This document shows, in pieces, positions 48,015 through 57,495 of a stretch of 64,000 nt of DNA (positions are counted from its first letter, which is position 1; the number at the start of each line of letters is the position of its first letter). This stretch comes from Lawsonella clevelandensis (GTDB lineage: Bacteria; Actinomycetota; Actinomycetes; Mycobacteriales; Mycobacteriaceae), in the NCBI RefSeq assembly GCF_003241315.1, contig NZ_QFOZ01000012.1, positions 1-64,000 of the forward strand. Direction: 5' to 3'. The notes beneath the pieces were generated by a model, which did not search any database, was not told where the DNA came from, and saw nothing but the letters and a program-made list of their open reading frames with translations. The position numbers were made by a program, and so were the translations under genes.

Positions 48015-50573
48015 CTAGAGGATCTTCAAGTCGTAGACTTGCAGCGTAATATCCTGGTCGGAGTCCATGTCGGATCCCGGGCTGGGATTCTGATCCTTCA
48101 CCTGCCCCGCCTTGGAAATACTCTTAGTCCCAACCTTTTTCACGGTGATGGTGCCATCCCACCCGGCCGCATGCAGGCGGTTAACCGCCTCATCTTGGCT
48201 TAGGCCGCGCACGTCCGGCATCGTGATCTTGCTGCCATCCGAGATAAGCAGCGTGACCGTATCACCCTCCTTGGCCTTACCAGAGGGGTTCGTGCCTATA
48301 ACAGTGCCACGCGCCTCCTTAGAGTGGACGTACTTTTCCTCCACCGTAAAGCCGGCCTCCTCCAGCGTGCTGCGGGCCTTATCCTCCGACATTCCATTAA
48401 CAGAAGGAATGTAGGTGGCAGTTGTTTCACCAGTACCAATGAGTAGAGTGATCTCCTGCGAGGGGGAGATGGGGGAGCCTGCCGGCACCGACAAGCCCAC
48501 AACTTTATCTTCCATGGAGGATTCGGAGGGGACGCGGCGGACGTCAGAGGCAACCTTCAACCCGGCCATAGTGAGCTTTTCGCGGGCTTCGTCCTCACTT
48601 AGGCCGCGCACGTCCGGCACCACAATGGGGTTCTTACCCTTGCCAGAAGAAATAATAAGGGTGACGCGCCCACCGCGGGCCACCATGGTACTGGCGGCGG
48701 GATCCGTACGGATCGCCATACCGCGCGGCACAGTGTTCGAGGATTCAGTTTTCAGCTCTACGCGGAGACCTTGCTGGCGTAGGCGGTCAGCAGCCGCATT
48801 GGCTTTCATGTTGGTGACGTCGGGGACCGCCAGTTGGTTCGAGAAGAGACTGACGCCCGTGACGGCCTCCGTAATGACAATGCCGGTCATCGTGAGGCCA
48901 AGAATAATGAGCAGGGCAATGCCGATTTTCTTGAAGTGGGAACCTACACGCTTACGCTTTGCCTCCTTGGGGGAGAGATTCTTCTCAGCGTCAGCCTTTG
49001 CAGTGTCTTTTGAGGAGTCTTTTGCCTTGCCTTTTGTGGTGTCGGACTTCTTCTTCCACCACTTTTTCGCCGGCTTTCCCTTTCCATCAGCAGCAGTACC
49101 ATCTGTGGAGGTGCCATCAGCGGGTGTGCCATCTGCTGCAGCATTGTCTGTAGCAGTATTGTCAGTGGCAGTACTGTCTGTAGTAGTGCCGTCATTCTCA
49201 TTAGTAGCAGAATCACCGTCAGCAGCGGAATCACCGTCAGCAGTGGTGAGGGCCTCAGTAGCCACACCTGCCAACGCTCCGCTACCGTCACCAACGCTGG
49301 TATCAGTGCCAGCACCAGCAGTGGACCCAGTACCGTCACCAGTGTTATCGCTAGCAGTGTTCTGCAGACCGGGGAGGTCCTCAGCGTCCCGCATGGTGCC
49401 GAAGCGGACACCTTTTTCGTTAATGGGGGCGCGCTGGTCGGCGGTAAGGCTCTTCGCGTCCTCACTGGCCTGCCGGGAATTAGCCTGCCCAGCTGCCGCT
49501 GCCGCCGCCATCATCTCACCAATACTCGCGGCGGCAGCACCAGCGGCATCAGCAGTACCGTTAGCGGCATCGTCATCGGTATTGTCGCTGGCACCAGAAT
49601 TGTCGGCGGCAGTATCGGAATTCTTATCCGTTGCGTCTGCGCTGGCTTTCTTGCCTTTACGCTCCGCATCCATGCGGGCAATATCGTCATCGGTGAGTAC
49701 TGGCTGCACAAGAGTAGCGTCACTCTTCATAGCCATGGGGCGCTGCCCATGCAGCACCGTCACCAGGTCCGCCTCCATATCGGCGGCAGACTGGTAGCGA
49801 TCCGCAGGGTCTTTCGCCAGTGCCTTCAACACCACCGCATCGAGGCCAATAGAGACAAGCTCATTCAGGTGGCTCGGCGGAATAGGGTCTTCCTGCACAT
49901 GCTGGTAGGCCACGGAAAGCGCAGAATCACCCTCGAAGGGAGGCTGCCCCGTGATCGCCTCGTAGAGGACACAGCCAGCGGCGTAAATATCGGAGCGCAC
50001 GTCCACATTCTGGCCGCGTGCCTGCTCCGGGGAAAGATAGGAGGCAGTGCCAATAACCTGGGAGGTTGTTGTCATGGTGCTGGGGGCATCCATCACCCGG
50101 GCAATACCAAAATCCATTACCTTCACCTTGCCGGTGTTGGTAATCATAATGTTGCCGGGTTTCACATCACGGTGAATAACACCCATCTGGTGGCTATACT
50201 CCAGCGCATTGCACAGGTCAGCCACAATATGCATAGCACGCTGCGGATATAGGGCACCGTCCTCATGCACCATGTCCCGCAAGGTTTGGCCGCGGATAAG
50301 CTCCATCACAATGTAGGGGCGCACACCCTCATCTGTTTTTGCCTCAGCCGTATCATAGATGGCCACAATGTTGGGGTGGTTCAGCTTGGCACTGTTTTGT
50401 GCCTCCATGCGGAAACGCTCCAGGAAGGACGGGTCCCGGGCTAGGTCTGGGCGCAGGATTTTAATAGCGACCTCGCGCTGCAGAACCGTATCCACGGCCA
50501 TGCGCACTTCACTCATCCCGCCATATCCAAGAATGTCCCCCAGCTCGTAGCGGTTGGACAGCATTCCTTCCAT
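48015..50573 (-). CDS. pknB: PASTA-domain Ser/Thr kinase PknB (intact copy)
   Basis: An 852-residue receptor kinase that senses peptidoglycan or lipid II and phosphorylates growth regulators. The kinase domain (about 10-275) has the Gly loop LGYGGMSEVR, Lys in VAIKIL, catalytic HRDVKPGN and DFG (VMDFGIARV). The juxtamembrane region is long, acidic and repetitive (about 300-540), with TDNTATDNAAADGTPADG-type units. One membrane helix (IALLIILGLTMTGIVITEAV) leads to four extracellular PASTA repeats. It starts after a GGAGG box. It is the last gene of the kinase operon. Length exceeds the 626 residues of M. tuberculosis PknB because of the linker. Confidence 0.95.
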   Translation of the reverse strand: MEGMLSNRYELGDILGYGGMSEVRMAVDTVLQREVAIKILRPDLARDPSFLERFRMEAQNSAKLNHPNIVAIYDTAEAKTDEGVRPYIVMELIRGQTLRDMVHEDGALYPQRAMHIVADLCNALEYSHQMGVIHRDVKPGNIMITNTGKVKVMDFGIARVMDAPSTMTTTSQVIGTASYLSPEQARGQNVDVRSDIYAAGCVLYEAITGQPPFEGDSALSVAYQHVQEDPIPPSHLNELVSIGLDAVVLKALAKDPADRYQSAADMEADLVTVLHGQRPMAMKSDATLVQPVLTDDDIARMDAERKGKKASADATDKNSDTAADNSGASDNTDDDAANGTADAAGAAAASIGEMMAAAAAAGQANSRQASEDAKSLTADQRAPINEKGVRFGTMRDAEDLPGLQNTASDNTGDGTGSTAGAGTDTSVGDGSGALAGVATEALTTADGDSAADGDSATNENDGTTTDSTATDNTATDNAAADGTPADGTSTDGTAADGKGKPAKKWWKKKSDTTKGKAKDSSKDTAKADAEKNLSPKEAKRKRVGSHFKKIGIALLIILGLTMTGIVITEAVTGVSLFSNQLAVPDVTNMKANAAADRLRQQGLRVELKTESSNTVPRGMAIRTDPAASTMVARGGRVTLIISSGKGKNPIVVPDVRGLSEDEAREKLTMAGLKVASDVRRVPSESSMEDKVVGLSVPAGSPISPSQEITLLIGTGETTATYIPSVNGMSEDKARSTLEEAGFTVEEKYVHSKEARGTVIGTNPSGKAKEGDTVTLLISDGSKITMPDVRGLSQDEAVNRLHAAGWDGTITVKKVGTKSISKAGQVKDQNPSPGSDMDSDQDITLQVYDLKIL

Positions 50574-50588
50574 TTTTGGGTGTCCTCC

Positions 50589-52597
50589 TTACGGCAGATT
50601 CAATTCGTAGACGGTAATGCTGACAGCGGAATCCTTATCCACTTCAGCCCCCGCAACCGGGTACTGCTTCGCTACCCGACCAATACGCCTAATATCCAGC
50701 GTGTTTGTGTGAGAGCGGTTAAGTTGGCCACTCCACCCCGCTGCACGCAGTTTCTCCACGGCGGACGCGCTAGTGTCACCCACCAGATTCGGCATCGTGA
50801 TGAGGGAACCATCAGACACCACAAGGGTTACCGCATCGCCCTCGGAAAGATCCTCCCCCGCATTCTGCACAGATATTACCGTGCCGCGCGGCTTAGCGGA
50901 TTTCATCGTCTGGACCTGCACCTTCAACCCTAAAGCGGTGAGCTTATTCTTAGCTGTCGTGACATCCTCGCCCACAACCGCAGGCAGTTGCACCGGCACG
51001 CGGCCACTACCCACATAAAGCTGAATATTTCTCCCAGGTGTAATAGTGTCACCAGCCGGCACACTCGTGCCAATAACCTTGCCCTTCTTATCGTGCGGCG
51101 AAGGCTTCTGCACAGTGTCCGCATCCACCCGAATACCGGTAAGACGCAGCATAGTACGCGCCTTGCTGACACTCATTCCGGAAACATCCGGTACTTCAAT
51201 GGGGGAATTGCCGGTAGCCACATAAAGGGTGATGCGCTCATCCTTCTTCAGCTCCGTTCCCGCCTCCGGCTTCGTGCGAACAATAGTGCCATGCATTTGC
51301 GTGGGCACATCACTGACCACCACCGTGACGGTATAGCCATCACTAGTGAGGGAATCATAAACGGAGTGAGCATCCTGGTCATGATAATTCTGCAGCTTCG
51401 CACCGGCCGTCACCACAGTGTCGGAATTATTATCGTGGACACCATAGTAGATACCAGTGCCGGCAAGAATAACAACAATAACCGACGCAAGAGAGATCAA
51501 TACTGTGCGGCGCTTCTTCTCCCCCAGACTCTCCCACCAGTCCTTGATGGCAGCACCACGTCCCCGCTCCTCAGTATCCTCGGCGTCCTCAACGTTCTCA
51601 GCGTCCTCGGCGTTATCAATACCCCCAGCAGCATAGCCACCGGCAACACTCGCCGGAATACGCGTAGCACTGCTCGCGCCGGTAGCACCCGCGGCATTAG
51701 CAGCACCGCCAGCAGTGCCGTCAGCATTTTTTGGTAATCCGGCAAGTGCACACGGGGCGCAACATGCTCACCCAGAATATCCTCTAAAGCCTCCTGGAAA
51801 TCGCCGGCATTATCAAAACGATTCTCCGGCTGCTTCTCCAAAGCCTTCAGCACTACCGCATCCAGGGCGGGGCTAATCTCCGGCCGCACGATACTGGGTG
51901 GCTTGGGGGTATCCTGCACATGCTTGCAGGCAACCGCCACCGCCGTCTCCGCCTGGAAAGGTGGCTGCCCAGTAAGGCACTCGTAGAGGACGCAGCCCAA
52001 AGAATAAATATCGGCACGGTAGTCAATAGTTTTCCCCATGGCGTGCTCGGGGCTGATGTACTGGGCAGTACCAAAAACCGTAGACGCCTGGGTGAGGGAC
52101 TTCATATCGTCTGCAGCACGGGAAATACCGAAGTCCATGACCTTCGGGACACCGGTAAGGGTAATCATAATGTTCGCCGGTTTAATATCCCGGTGCACAA
52201 TACCCATCTGGTGGCTGTAGTCCAACGCATTAGCCACCTGCGCACTAATCTTCAAAGCATTCTTAATAGGCAGGGGCCCCTCGGTTCCCACCAGGTTGCG
52301 GAGGGTACGCCCATTCAGGCGCTCCATCACAATGTAGGCCAGAATGCCGTCATCGGTGGCGGATTCGCCGGTGTCGTAGATAGCCACAATGTTGGGGTGG
52401 TTGAGGCGGGCGCTGTTGCGGGCTTCACGGCGGAAGCGCTCCAGGAAGTTGTGATTACGTGCTAAGTCTTTCCGCAAGATCTTGATCGCAACATCACGAT
52501 TCAACAATGTGTCACGAGCAGCACGTACTTCGCTCATGCCGCCATAGCCGAGTACTTCACCCAGCTCATAGCGTCCATTGAGTCGTCCACTCATCAC
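50589..52597 (-). pseudogene. Second PASTA-domain Ser/Thr kinase, frameshifted at an A6 run
   Basis: A kinase domain with LGYGGMSEVR, VAIKIL, HRDIKPAN and VMDFGISRA, followed by VFGTAQYISPEHAMG. The frame breaks after LPDYQK at a run of six A (minus strand; 51727-51732) and reads nonsense to 51497. The next frame continues NADGTAGGAANAAGATG, an acidic AEDAENVEDAEDTEERG linker, the membrane helix VLISLASVIVVILAGTGIYY and four PASTA repeats ending at 50589. With one extra A the product is a normal 669-residue kinase. As given, the kinase domain would be detached from membrane and sensor. Gene order is pknA, this kinase, pknB. Confidence 0.85.
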
Positions 52598-52614
52598 GTG
52601 TCTGTCCTAGCGTT

Positions 52615-54174
52615 CTAGCGTTCTAACTGTCGTCCACGTGGAGACCGTATTTCCAGATCTCCAGAATCATTCGTGCGTGTTAACGGGGCTACATTACTAT
52701 CCGATTTACCTCCATTATCGGGCTCCCGCGTCTTCGTCCGCGTCGTATTCCGCGACGATTCATCCGTGGAGTTACCAGAGTCCCCCTCATCGTCCTCAGT
52801 ACTGTCCACCGTGGGACTCTCCTCCGACTTCTTCGACTCGGAGGTTTCACTGGACGTATCAGAAGAATCCGTAAGAGTATGTGTGAGGGTGACGGTGGGG
52901 CGCTCCGACGACTGGGTCGGCAGATCTGACTTCCCCGTCAGCGTGTACGCCGCATACGTAATAAGGGCAATAACCAGCAGGACACCCAACACAATAAGTA
53001 CTACCTGGGCCGCAGTTAGACCCCGCGGTGCCGTGTCCTTGTGGGAGGACTCCTCCGACTCGTCAGAAGAATGCGACTTTGCTGGCTCTGCCGGCTCTGC
53101 GACAGGCTCAGTGTAGACGGGCCGCGGTTGCTGCGGCGGCATGGGGGTATTGGATACAGCCTGGTAGTTATTCTCACCAGGTACTGCTCCTGATGTCCCC
53201 ACGGCGGACGTCAAAATCTGGGTAGCATTTGCCGGAGGAACACTACCCCTGCCGCCAGCGCCACCCATGCCGCCGAACGGACCACCCATCACGGCAGTTT
53301 CCGCAGCGGACGCAGCCGACTCCGGTAAAGGAGCCGGATTACCAGCCTGTACTTGGGAAATAGCGCGGGCAAACTCCGTACCATTCCGGTAGCGGGTAGA
53401 AGGATCCTTACACAGGGCAAAACCAATAAGGTTACGCACATTCGCAGGAATAGTGGACGGCAGCGGATCCGGTTTAGCAGTAACATGCGCCATTGCGGCA
53501 GAAACGGATCCTTCACCCCCGAAAGGACGGTGTCCGCATAGTGCCTCGTAGCCCACAATGCCCAGGCTGTAAATGTCGGAAGCGCTGGTGGCTTCCTTGC
53601 CGACAGCCTGCTCGGGGCTAATGTATTGGGCGGTTCCCATAACCGTGCCGGTGCGGGTAATGGGAACGGAGTCAACGGCTTTCGCAATTCCGAAATCGCT
53701 AATCTTTACCCGTCCACGGGGCGTGATAAGAATATTGCCGGGCTTCACATCGCGGTGAATAATGCCCTCTTCGTGGGCGGCGCCAAGCCCCTGCGCCGTC
53801 TGCGACAGCATATCGAGGGTTTGGGCAACGGTAAGAGTACCCAGGCGCCCCAAAGCATGGCTGAGGGACTCCGCATGGATTAGTTCCATCACCAGGTAGG
53901 CAATGGGGTATCCACCGTCTACGTCGCGGAATTCCCCATAGTCGTAGACGGAGACAATGTTGGGGTGGTTCAGGCGGGCTGTGGTGCGGGCCTCCTCCCG
54001 GAAACGGGTGAGGAAGTTACTGTCCGCGGAGAATTCAGCCTTTAGGATCTTGATGGCGACGCGCCGGTCAAGAACGGTGTCGTTGGCCATCCATACTTGG
54101 CCCATACCGCCGGTTGCGATGAGGGATTCAATTCTATAGCGGCCGGAGATAATAGTTTTAGGTCTGATGATCAC
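52615..54174 (-). CDS. pknA: Ser/Thr protein kinase PknA
   Basis: A 519-residue kinase without PASTA repeats. The kinase domain (about 12-270) has IATGGMGQVW, VAIKIL, HRDVKPGNILI and SDFGIAKAV. A Pro/Gly/Ala-rich juxtamembrane part leads to one membrane helix (about 390-412, VVLIVLGVLLVIALITYAA). A short Ser/Thr/Glu-rich external tail (SSETSESKKSEESP) follows. The start overlaps the pbpA stop by four bases (ATGA). It acts with PknB in regulating polar growth and division. The 17-bp gap to the next kinase suggests one transcript. Confidence 0.95.
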   Translation of the reverse strand: MIIRPKTIISGRYRIESLIATGGMGQVWMANDTVLDRRVAIKILKAEFSADSNFLTRFREEARTTARLNHPNIVSVYDYGEFRDVDGGYPIAYLVMELIHAESLSHALGRLGTLTVAQTLDMLSQTAQGLGAAHEEGIIHRDVKPGNILITPRGRVKISDFGIAKAVDSVPITRTGTVMGTAQYISPEQAVGKEATSASDIYSLGIVGYEALCGHRPFGGEGSVSAAMAHVTAKPDPLPSTIPANVRNLIGFALCKDPSTRYRNGTEFARAISQVQAGNPAPLPESAASAAETAVMGGPFGGMGGAGGRGSVPPANATQILTSAVGTSGAVPGENNYQAVSNTPMPPQQPRPVYTEPVAEPAEPAKSHSSDESEESSHKDTAPRGLTAAQVVLIVLGVLLVIALITYAAYTLTGKSDLPTQSSERPTVTLTHTLTDSSDTSSETSESKKSEESPTVDSTEDDEGDSGNSTDESSRNTTRTKTREPDNGGKSDSNVAPLTRTNDSGDLEIRSPRGRQLER

Positions 54175-55799
54175 TCGCCGTCACCTCTCTCATCGTTAGG
54201 GCTCTGAGTGCTGGTACCACCCGTGTTCTCTGGAGTGTTCTCCGGGGTAACCGCGGGTGCGGAATAGGTGGGGGATTGGTAGGTGGGTGTTGTTTGGTAG
54301 GTGGGGTATGTCTGGTAGGTGGGGGTGGAAACCTGCGGGGTGGATTCCCCAATGGAGGCTTTCAAGACGGCGCGGCCAATAGGGCCGGCGACGGTGGCGC
54401 CCACAGATCCTAAACCTACGCCAGGTCCGCCTTCTACCATGACGGCTACGGCAACGTCACGGCCGGGGATAAAGGCAATGTACCAGGTGTAGGGGATGGA
54501 GTTTTTAGAGTTGGAGCCGTGCTCGGCGGTACCAGTCTTGGAGGCGACGGTAACGGAGAGTTTATTGCCGCCACCTGCGTACTGTTCGGCAGTAATCATA
54601 AGATCAGTAAGTTGTTTAGCTTCGTTGATGGACAGTGCGCGGTTCAGTTCTTTCGGCTTGGCCTCGTAGAGGGTGGAGAGGTCCTGGGAGGTTTGTGCCT
54701 GTACCAGGTAGGGCTTCATGCGAACACCCTTATTGGCGATGGTGGCGGCAATGATGGCGTTCTGGAGTGGGGTGAGGGCCACGTTGCGCTGCCCGATGGC
54801 GGACTGGGCAAGGGCGGCGGAGTCGGAAATGTCGCCAATGGTGCTCGACATTTCGGAGACGCCCAGGTCGTAGTCGTCACCAATGCCGAAGGCTTTGGCT
54901 GCCTGCTGGAATTCCTTAATGCTCAGTCGGCGGGATAGTTCCGCGAAGGGAACATTGCAGGAGTAGGCGAAGGCCATGGCGAACGTGCTGCCGCCGCAGT
55001 ATTCACCACCATAGTTTTCGAGGGTGGTGACGGTGTCCGGCAGGGTGGTGCGGGGTGCGTTGTTGACGGGTGTGCTGGCGTTAACGCCTTTGCGGAGCAG
55101 TGCCGCCGTGGTGACCACTTTGAAGGTGGAGCCGGGGGGAAGTGGTTCGGCGGTGGCGCGGTTGGTGAGGGGGGAGGGCTGCATGCCGCGGAGTTGCTCG
55201 TCGTAGTTGTTGACGGCGGTGCTGTCGAAGCTGGACAGGGGGGTGGGGTCGTAGCTGGGGCTGGAGGCGAGGGCGAGAATAGCGCCGGTGGAGGGGCGGA
55301 TAGCGACAACGCCACCAATGACGGGGCCGGCTCCCACACCGGTTTGGAGGGCGTCCCAGGCGGCCTGCTGCATGGCGGGTTTAATGGTGAGGGCAACGTT
55401 ACCGCCCTGGGGATCGCGGCCGGTGAAGAGGTCCACAATGCGGTTATTGAAAAGTTTGTCGTCTTTACCGGAGAGAATGGAGTCTTGGAAGTATTCCATG
55501 CCGGAGCGGGAATAGAGGCTGAAGTATCCGGTGACGGGCGCCCACATTTCCGCATTCTTGTTGTAGACGCGGTGGTACTTGTTGGTTTTTGGGTCTAGGC
55601 GGCTGGAGGCTAGGACAACTCCACCGGCGGTAATTTGTCCACGCTGGTGTCCGAATTGGTTGAGTTGTGTGCGGGCGAAGTTACGGGGGTGGTCTCGGAG
55701 GTCGGGGCCATGGATAGCCTGCACCCAGGTGAGGTTGAGGAGGAGGACGACAAGGAGAATGCCAGTGAACGTGACAACGCGCCGAATGGTTTTATTCAC
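54171..55799 (-). CDS. pbpA: Penicillin-binding protein PbpA (class B transpeptidase)
   Basis: A 542-residue peptidoglycan transpeptidase with an N-terminal membrane anchor (VVTFTGILLVVLLLNLTWVQ, about 8-28). The transpeptidase domain carries SxxK in PPGSTFKVV, SxN in AYSCN and KTG in VASKTGTAEHG. The last 45 residues are Thr/Tyr/Pro/Ser-rich repeats (YQTYPTYQ). It pairs with the glycosyltransferase RodA encoded just upstream; its start overlaps the rodA stop by 8 bases. Activity is periplasmic, and PknB phosphorylates PbpA in mycobacteria. Confidence 0.96.
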   Translation of the reverse strand: MNKTIRRVVTFTGILLVVLLLNLTWVQAIHGPDLRDHPRNFARTQLNQFGHQRGQITAGGVVLASSRLDPKTNKYHRVYNKNAEMWAPVTGYFSLYSRSGMEYFQDSILSGKDDKLFNNRIVDLFTGRDPQGGNVALTIKPAMQQAAWDALQTGVGAGPVIGGVVAIRPSTGAILALASSPSYDPTPLSSFDSTAVNNYDEQLRGMQPSPLTNRATAEPLPPGSTFKVVTTAALLRKGVNASTPVNNAPRTTLPDTVTTLENYGGEYCGGSTFAMAFAYSCNVPFAELSRRLSIKEFQQAAKAFGIGDDYDLGVSEMSSTIGDISDSAALAQSAIGQRNVALTPLQNAIIAATIANKGVRMKPYLVQAQTSQDLSTLYEAKPKELNRALSINEAKQLTDLMITAEQYAGGGNKLSVTVASKTGTAEHGSNSKNSIPYTWYIAFIPGRDVAVAVMVEGGPGVGLGSVGATVAGPIGRAVLKASIGESTPQVSTPTYQTYPTYQTTPTYQSPTYSAPAVTPENTPENTGGTSTQSPNDERGDGE

Positions 55800-57495
55800 G
55801 GTTTCCCCCTTGTTGTGAGTCGTGGTGTGAGTCGTTTTCGTGTGCTTGCTGTGGCGTCACTTTTACGCGGTTGGCGCGGCTTGGCCTTTTTATCCCATGG
55901 GGTGGGAGTTTTGTGCCGGTGGGCAGGGACAGTGGCCGGGTAGCCGAGTCTGACACACGCAACACCAGCGCTACCAGCAGATAGTTTGCCAGCAGCGAGG
56001 AGCCACCATAGGAGAGGAATGGGGTGGTGAGGCCGGTGAGGGGGATAACGCGGGTAACGCCACCAGCAACCACAAACACCTGGAAGGCCATGGTGAAAGC
56101 AAGGCCGGAGACCATCAGTTTCCCGAAGGAGTCCCGCACAAGCAGGCTGGTGCGGAAGCAGCGTTGCACAATAAGCGCGTAGCACACTAGTACTGCTGCC
56201 AGGCCAATGAAGCCGAGTTCCTCACCCACTATGGAAATGATGAAGTCGGTGGAGGCGTAGGGCACTAGGTCAGGGCGGCCATTGCCCAGGCCGGAGCCGG
56301 CAATTCCGCCGGTGGCCAGGCCGAAGAGTGCCTGGGAGAGCTGGTAGCCGTTAGTGTCGAAGTATTTAATGGGGTCCAGCCAGGTGGCGAAACGTACCTG
56401 CACGTGGCTGAACGAGAAGTAGGCAATGAGGGCTGCCGCCGCGAATCCAACAACGCCAATAAGGAGCCAACTGACGCGGTTGGTGGCGATGTAGATCATG
56501 GTGAGGACGGTGGCGAAGATCAGCAGCGAGGTGCCCAGGTCTTTTTCCACGACCAGGATAAGGACGGCGACCACCCACACCACCAGAATGGGGGCAAGGT
56601 CGCGGGCGCGGGGCAGTTCAATACCCAGGATTTGCCGGCCGGTGGTGGCGAAGAGTTCCCGCTTGGATACCAGAATGGCGGCAATAGAGATAATGAGGAC
56701 AATCTTGGAGAATTCGCCCGGCTGGATGGAGATGATGGGGGTGCGGATCCAGATCTTTGAGCCGTTGACCTCGGACATGCTGGAGGGCAACACGGCGGGA
56801 ATGGCGAGCAGGATAAGGCCGACCAGCCCCAGCGTGTAACTGTAGCGGCTGAGGACACGGTGGTCGCGTATTCCCCAGAGGGTGAGAACGAAAATAATGA
56901 CCGCAACAAATGTCCAGATAATCTGGCGTGTTCCTTCAGATACGCCACCGGATTTCGCGGAGGTGGATAGATCCAGGCGGTTAATAAGGACAAGCCCAAT
57001 ACCGTTCAGCATGGTAACAAGCGGTAGCAGGAAGGGGTCTGCCTGGGGTGCCAGGTAGCGCATGGCCACGTTGAGAATAACGCAGATAGCGACGAATGAG
57101 AGTCCGTTGGTGAGAATGCCCCAGGAGAGGTGATTGTCTACCGTGTACTGAACCATGCACATGGCCAGAATGACCAGCGCGGCGGACACCAGCATAAGGA
57201 TAAGTTCCATATTGCGGCGTTTCCGGCCCGTCTTTTTCAGAATGGTGACGGCTTCTTCTGGGCTGACGGGGGTCGCATTCTGCAGTCCGGATCCGGGCGC
57301 GTTGATAACTGCTGGAGAATCCGCGGTGACGGACGCGCTGGCCTCGCTGAGCTTGCTGTTGTGCTTACTGGTGCGCTTCTTCGTGTCGCGCTTCTCCGTT
57401 GTCCACTTGTGCTTCCAGCCGTGTGCGGTACGTGTGCGCTGCTTCTCGTTATCGGATGCGCTCTTGGAATGAGGCTGGTTAGGTGAGTGTGTCAT
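55792..57495 (-). CDS. rodA: SEDS-family peptidoglycan glycosyltransferase RodA/FtsW
   Basis: A 567-residue multi-spanning polymerase of lipid II. A charged N-terminal cytoplasmic region of about 95 residues precedes ten or more membrane helices. Family signatures are visible: PGEFSKI, VVEKDLGTSLLIFA, RFATWLDP, and the C-terminal RVIPLTGLTTPFLSYGGSSL. The protein works with PbpA. Its start follows the pstP stop with no gap, and its stop overlaps pbpA, so it is tightly coupled. The N-terminal tail carries several Thr/Ser that could be kinase targets; that is inference. Confidence 0.96.
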   Translation of the reverse strand: MTHSPNQPHSKSASDNEKQRTRTAHGWKHKWTTEKRDTKKRTSKHNSKLSEASASVTADSPAVINAPGSGLQNATPVSPEEAVTILKKTGRKRRNMELILMLVSAALVILAMCMVQYTVDNHLSWGILTNGLSFVAICVILNVAMRYLAPQADPFLLPLVTMLNGIGLVLINRLDLSTSAKSGGVSEGTRQIIWTFVAVIIFVLTLWGIRDHRVLSRYSYTLGLVGLILLAIPAVLPSSMSEVNGSKIWIRTPIISIQPGEFSKIVLIISIAAILVSKRELFATTGRQILGIELPRARDLAPILVVWVVAVLILVVEKDLGTSLLIFATVLTMIYIATNRVSWLLIGVVGFAAAALIAYFSFSHVQVRFATWLDPIKYFDTNGYQLSQALFGLATGGIAGSGLGNGRPDLVPYASTDFIISIVGEELGFIGLAAVLVCYALIVQRCFRTSLLVRDSFGKLMVSGLAFTMAFQVFVVAGGVTRVIPLTGLTTPFLSYGGSSLLANYLLVALVLRVSDSATRPLSLPTGTKLPPHGIKRPSRANRVKVTPQQAHENDSHHDSQQGGNRE

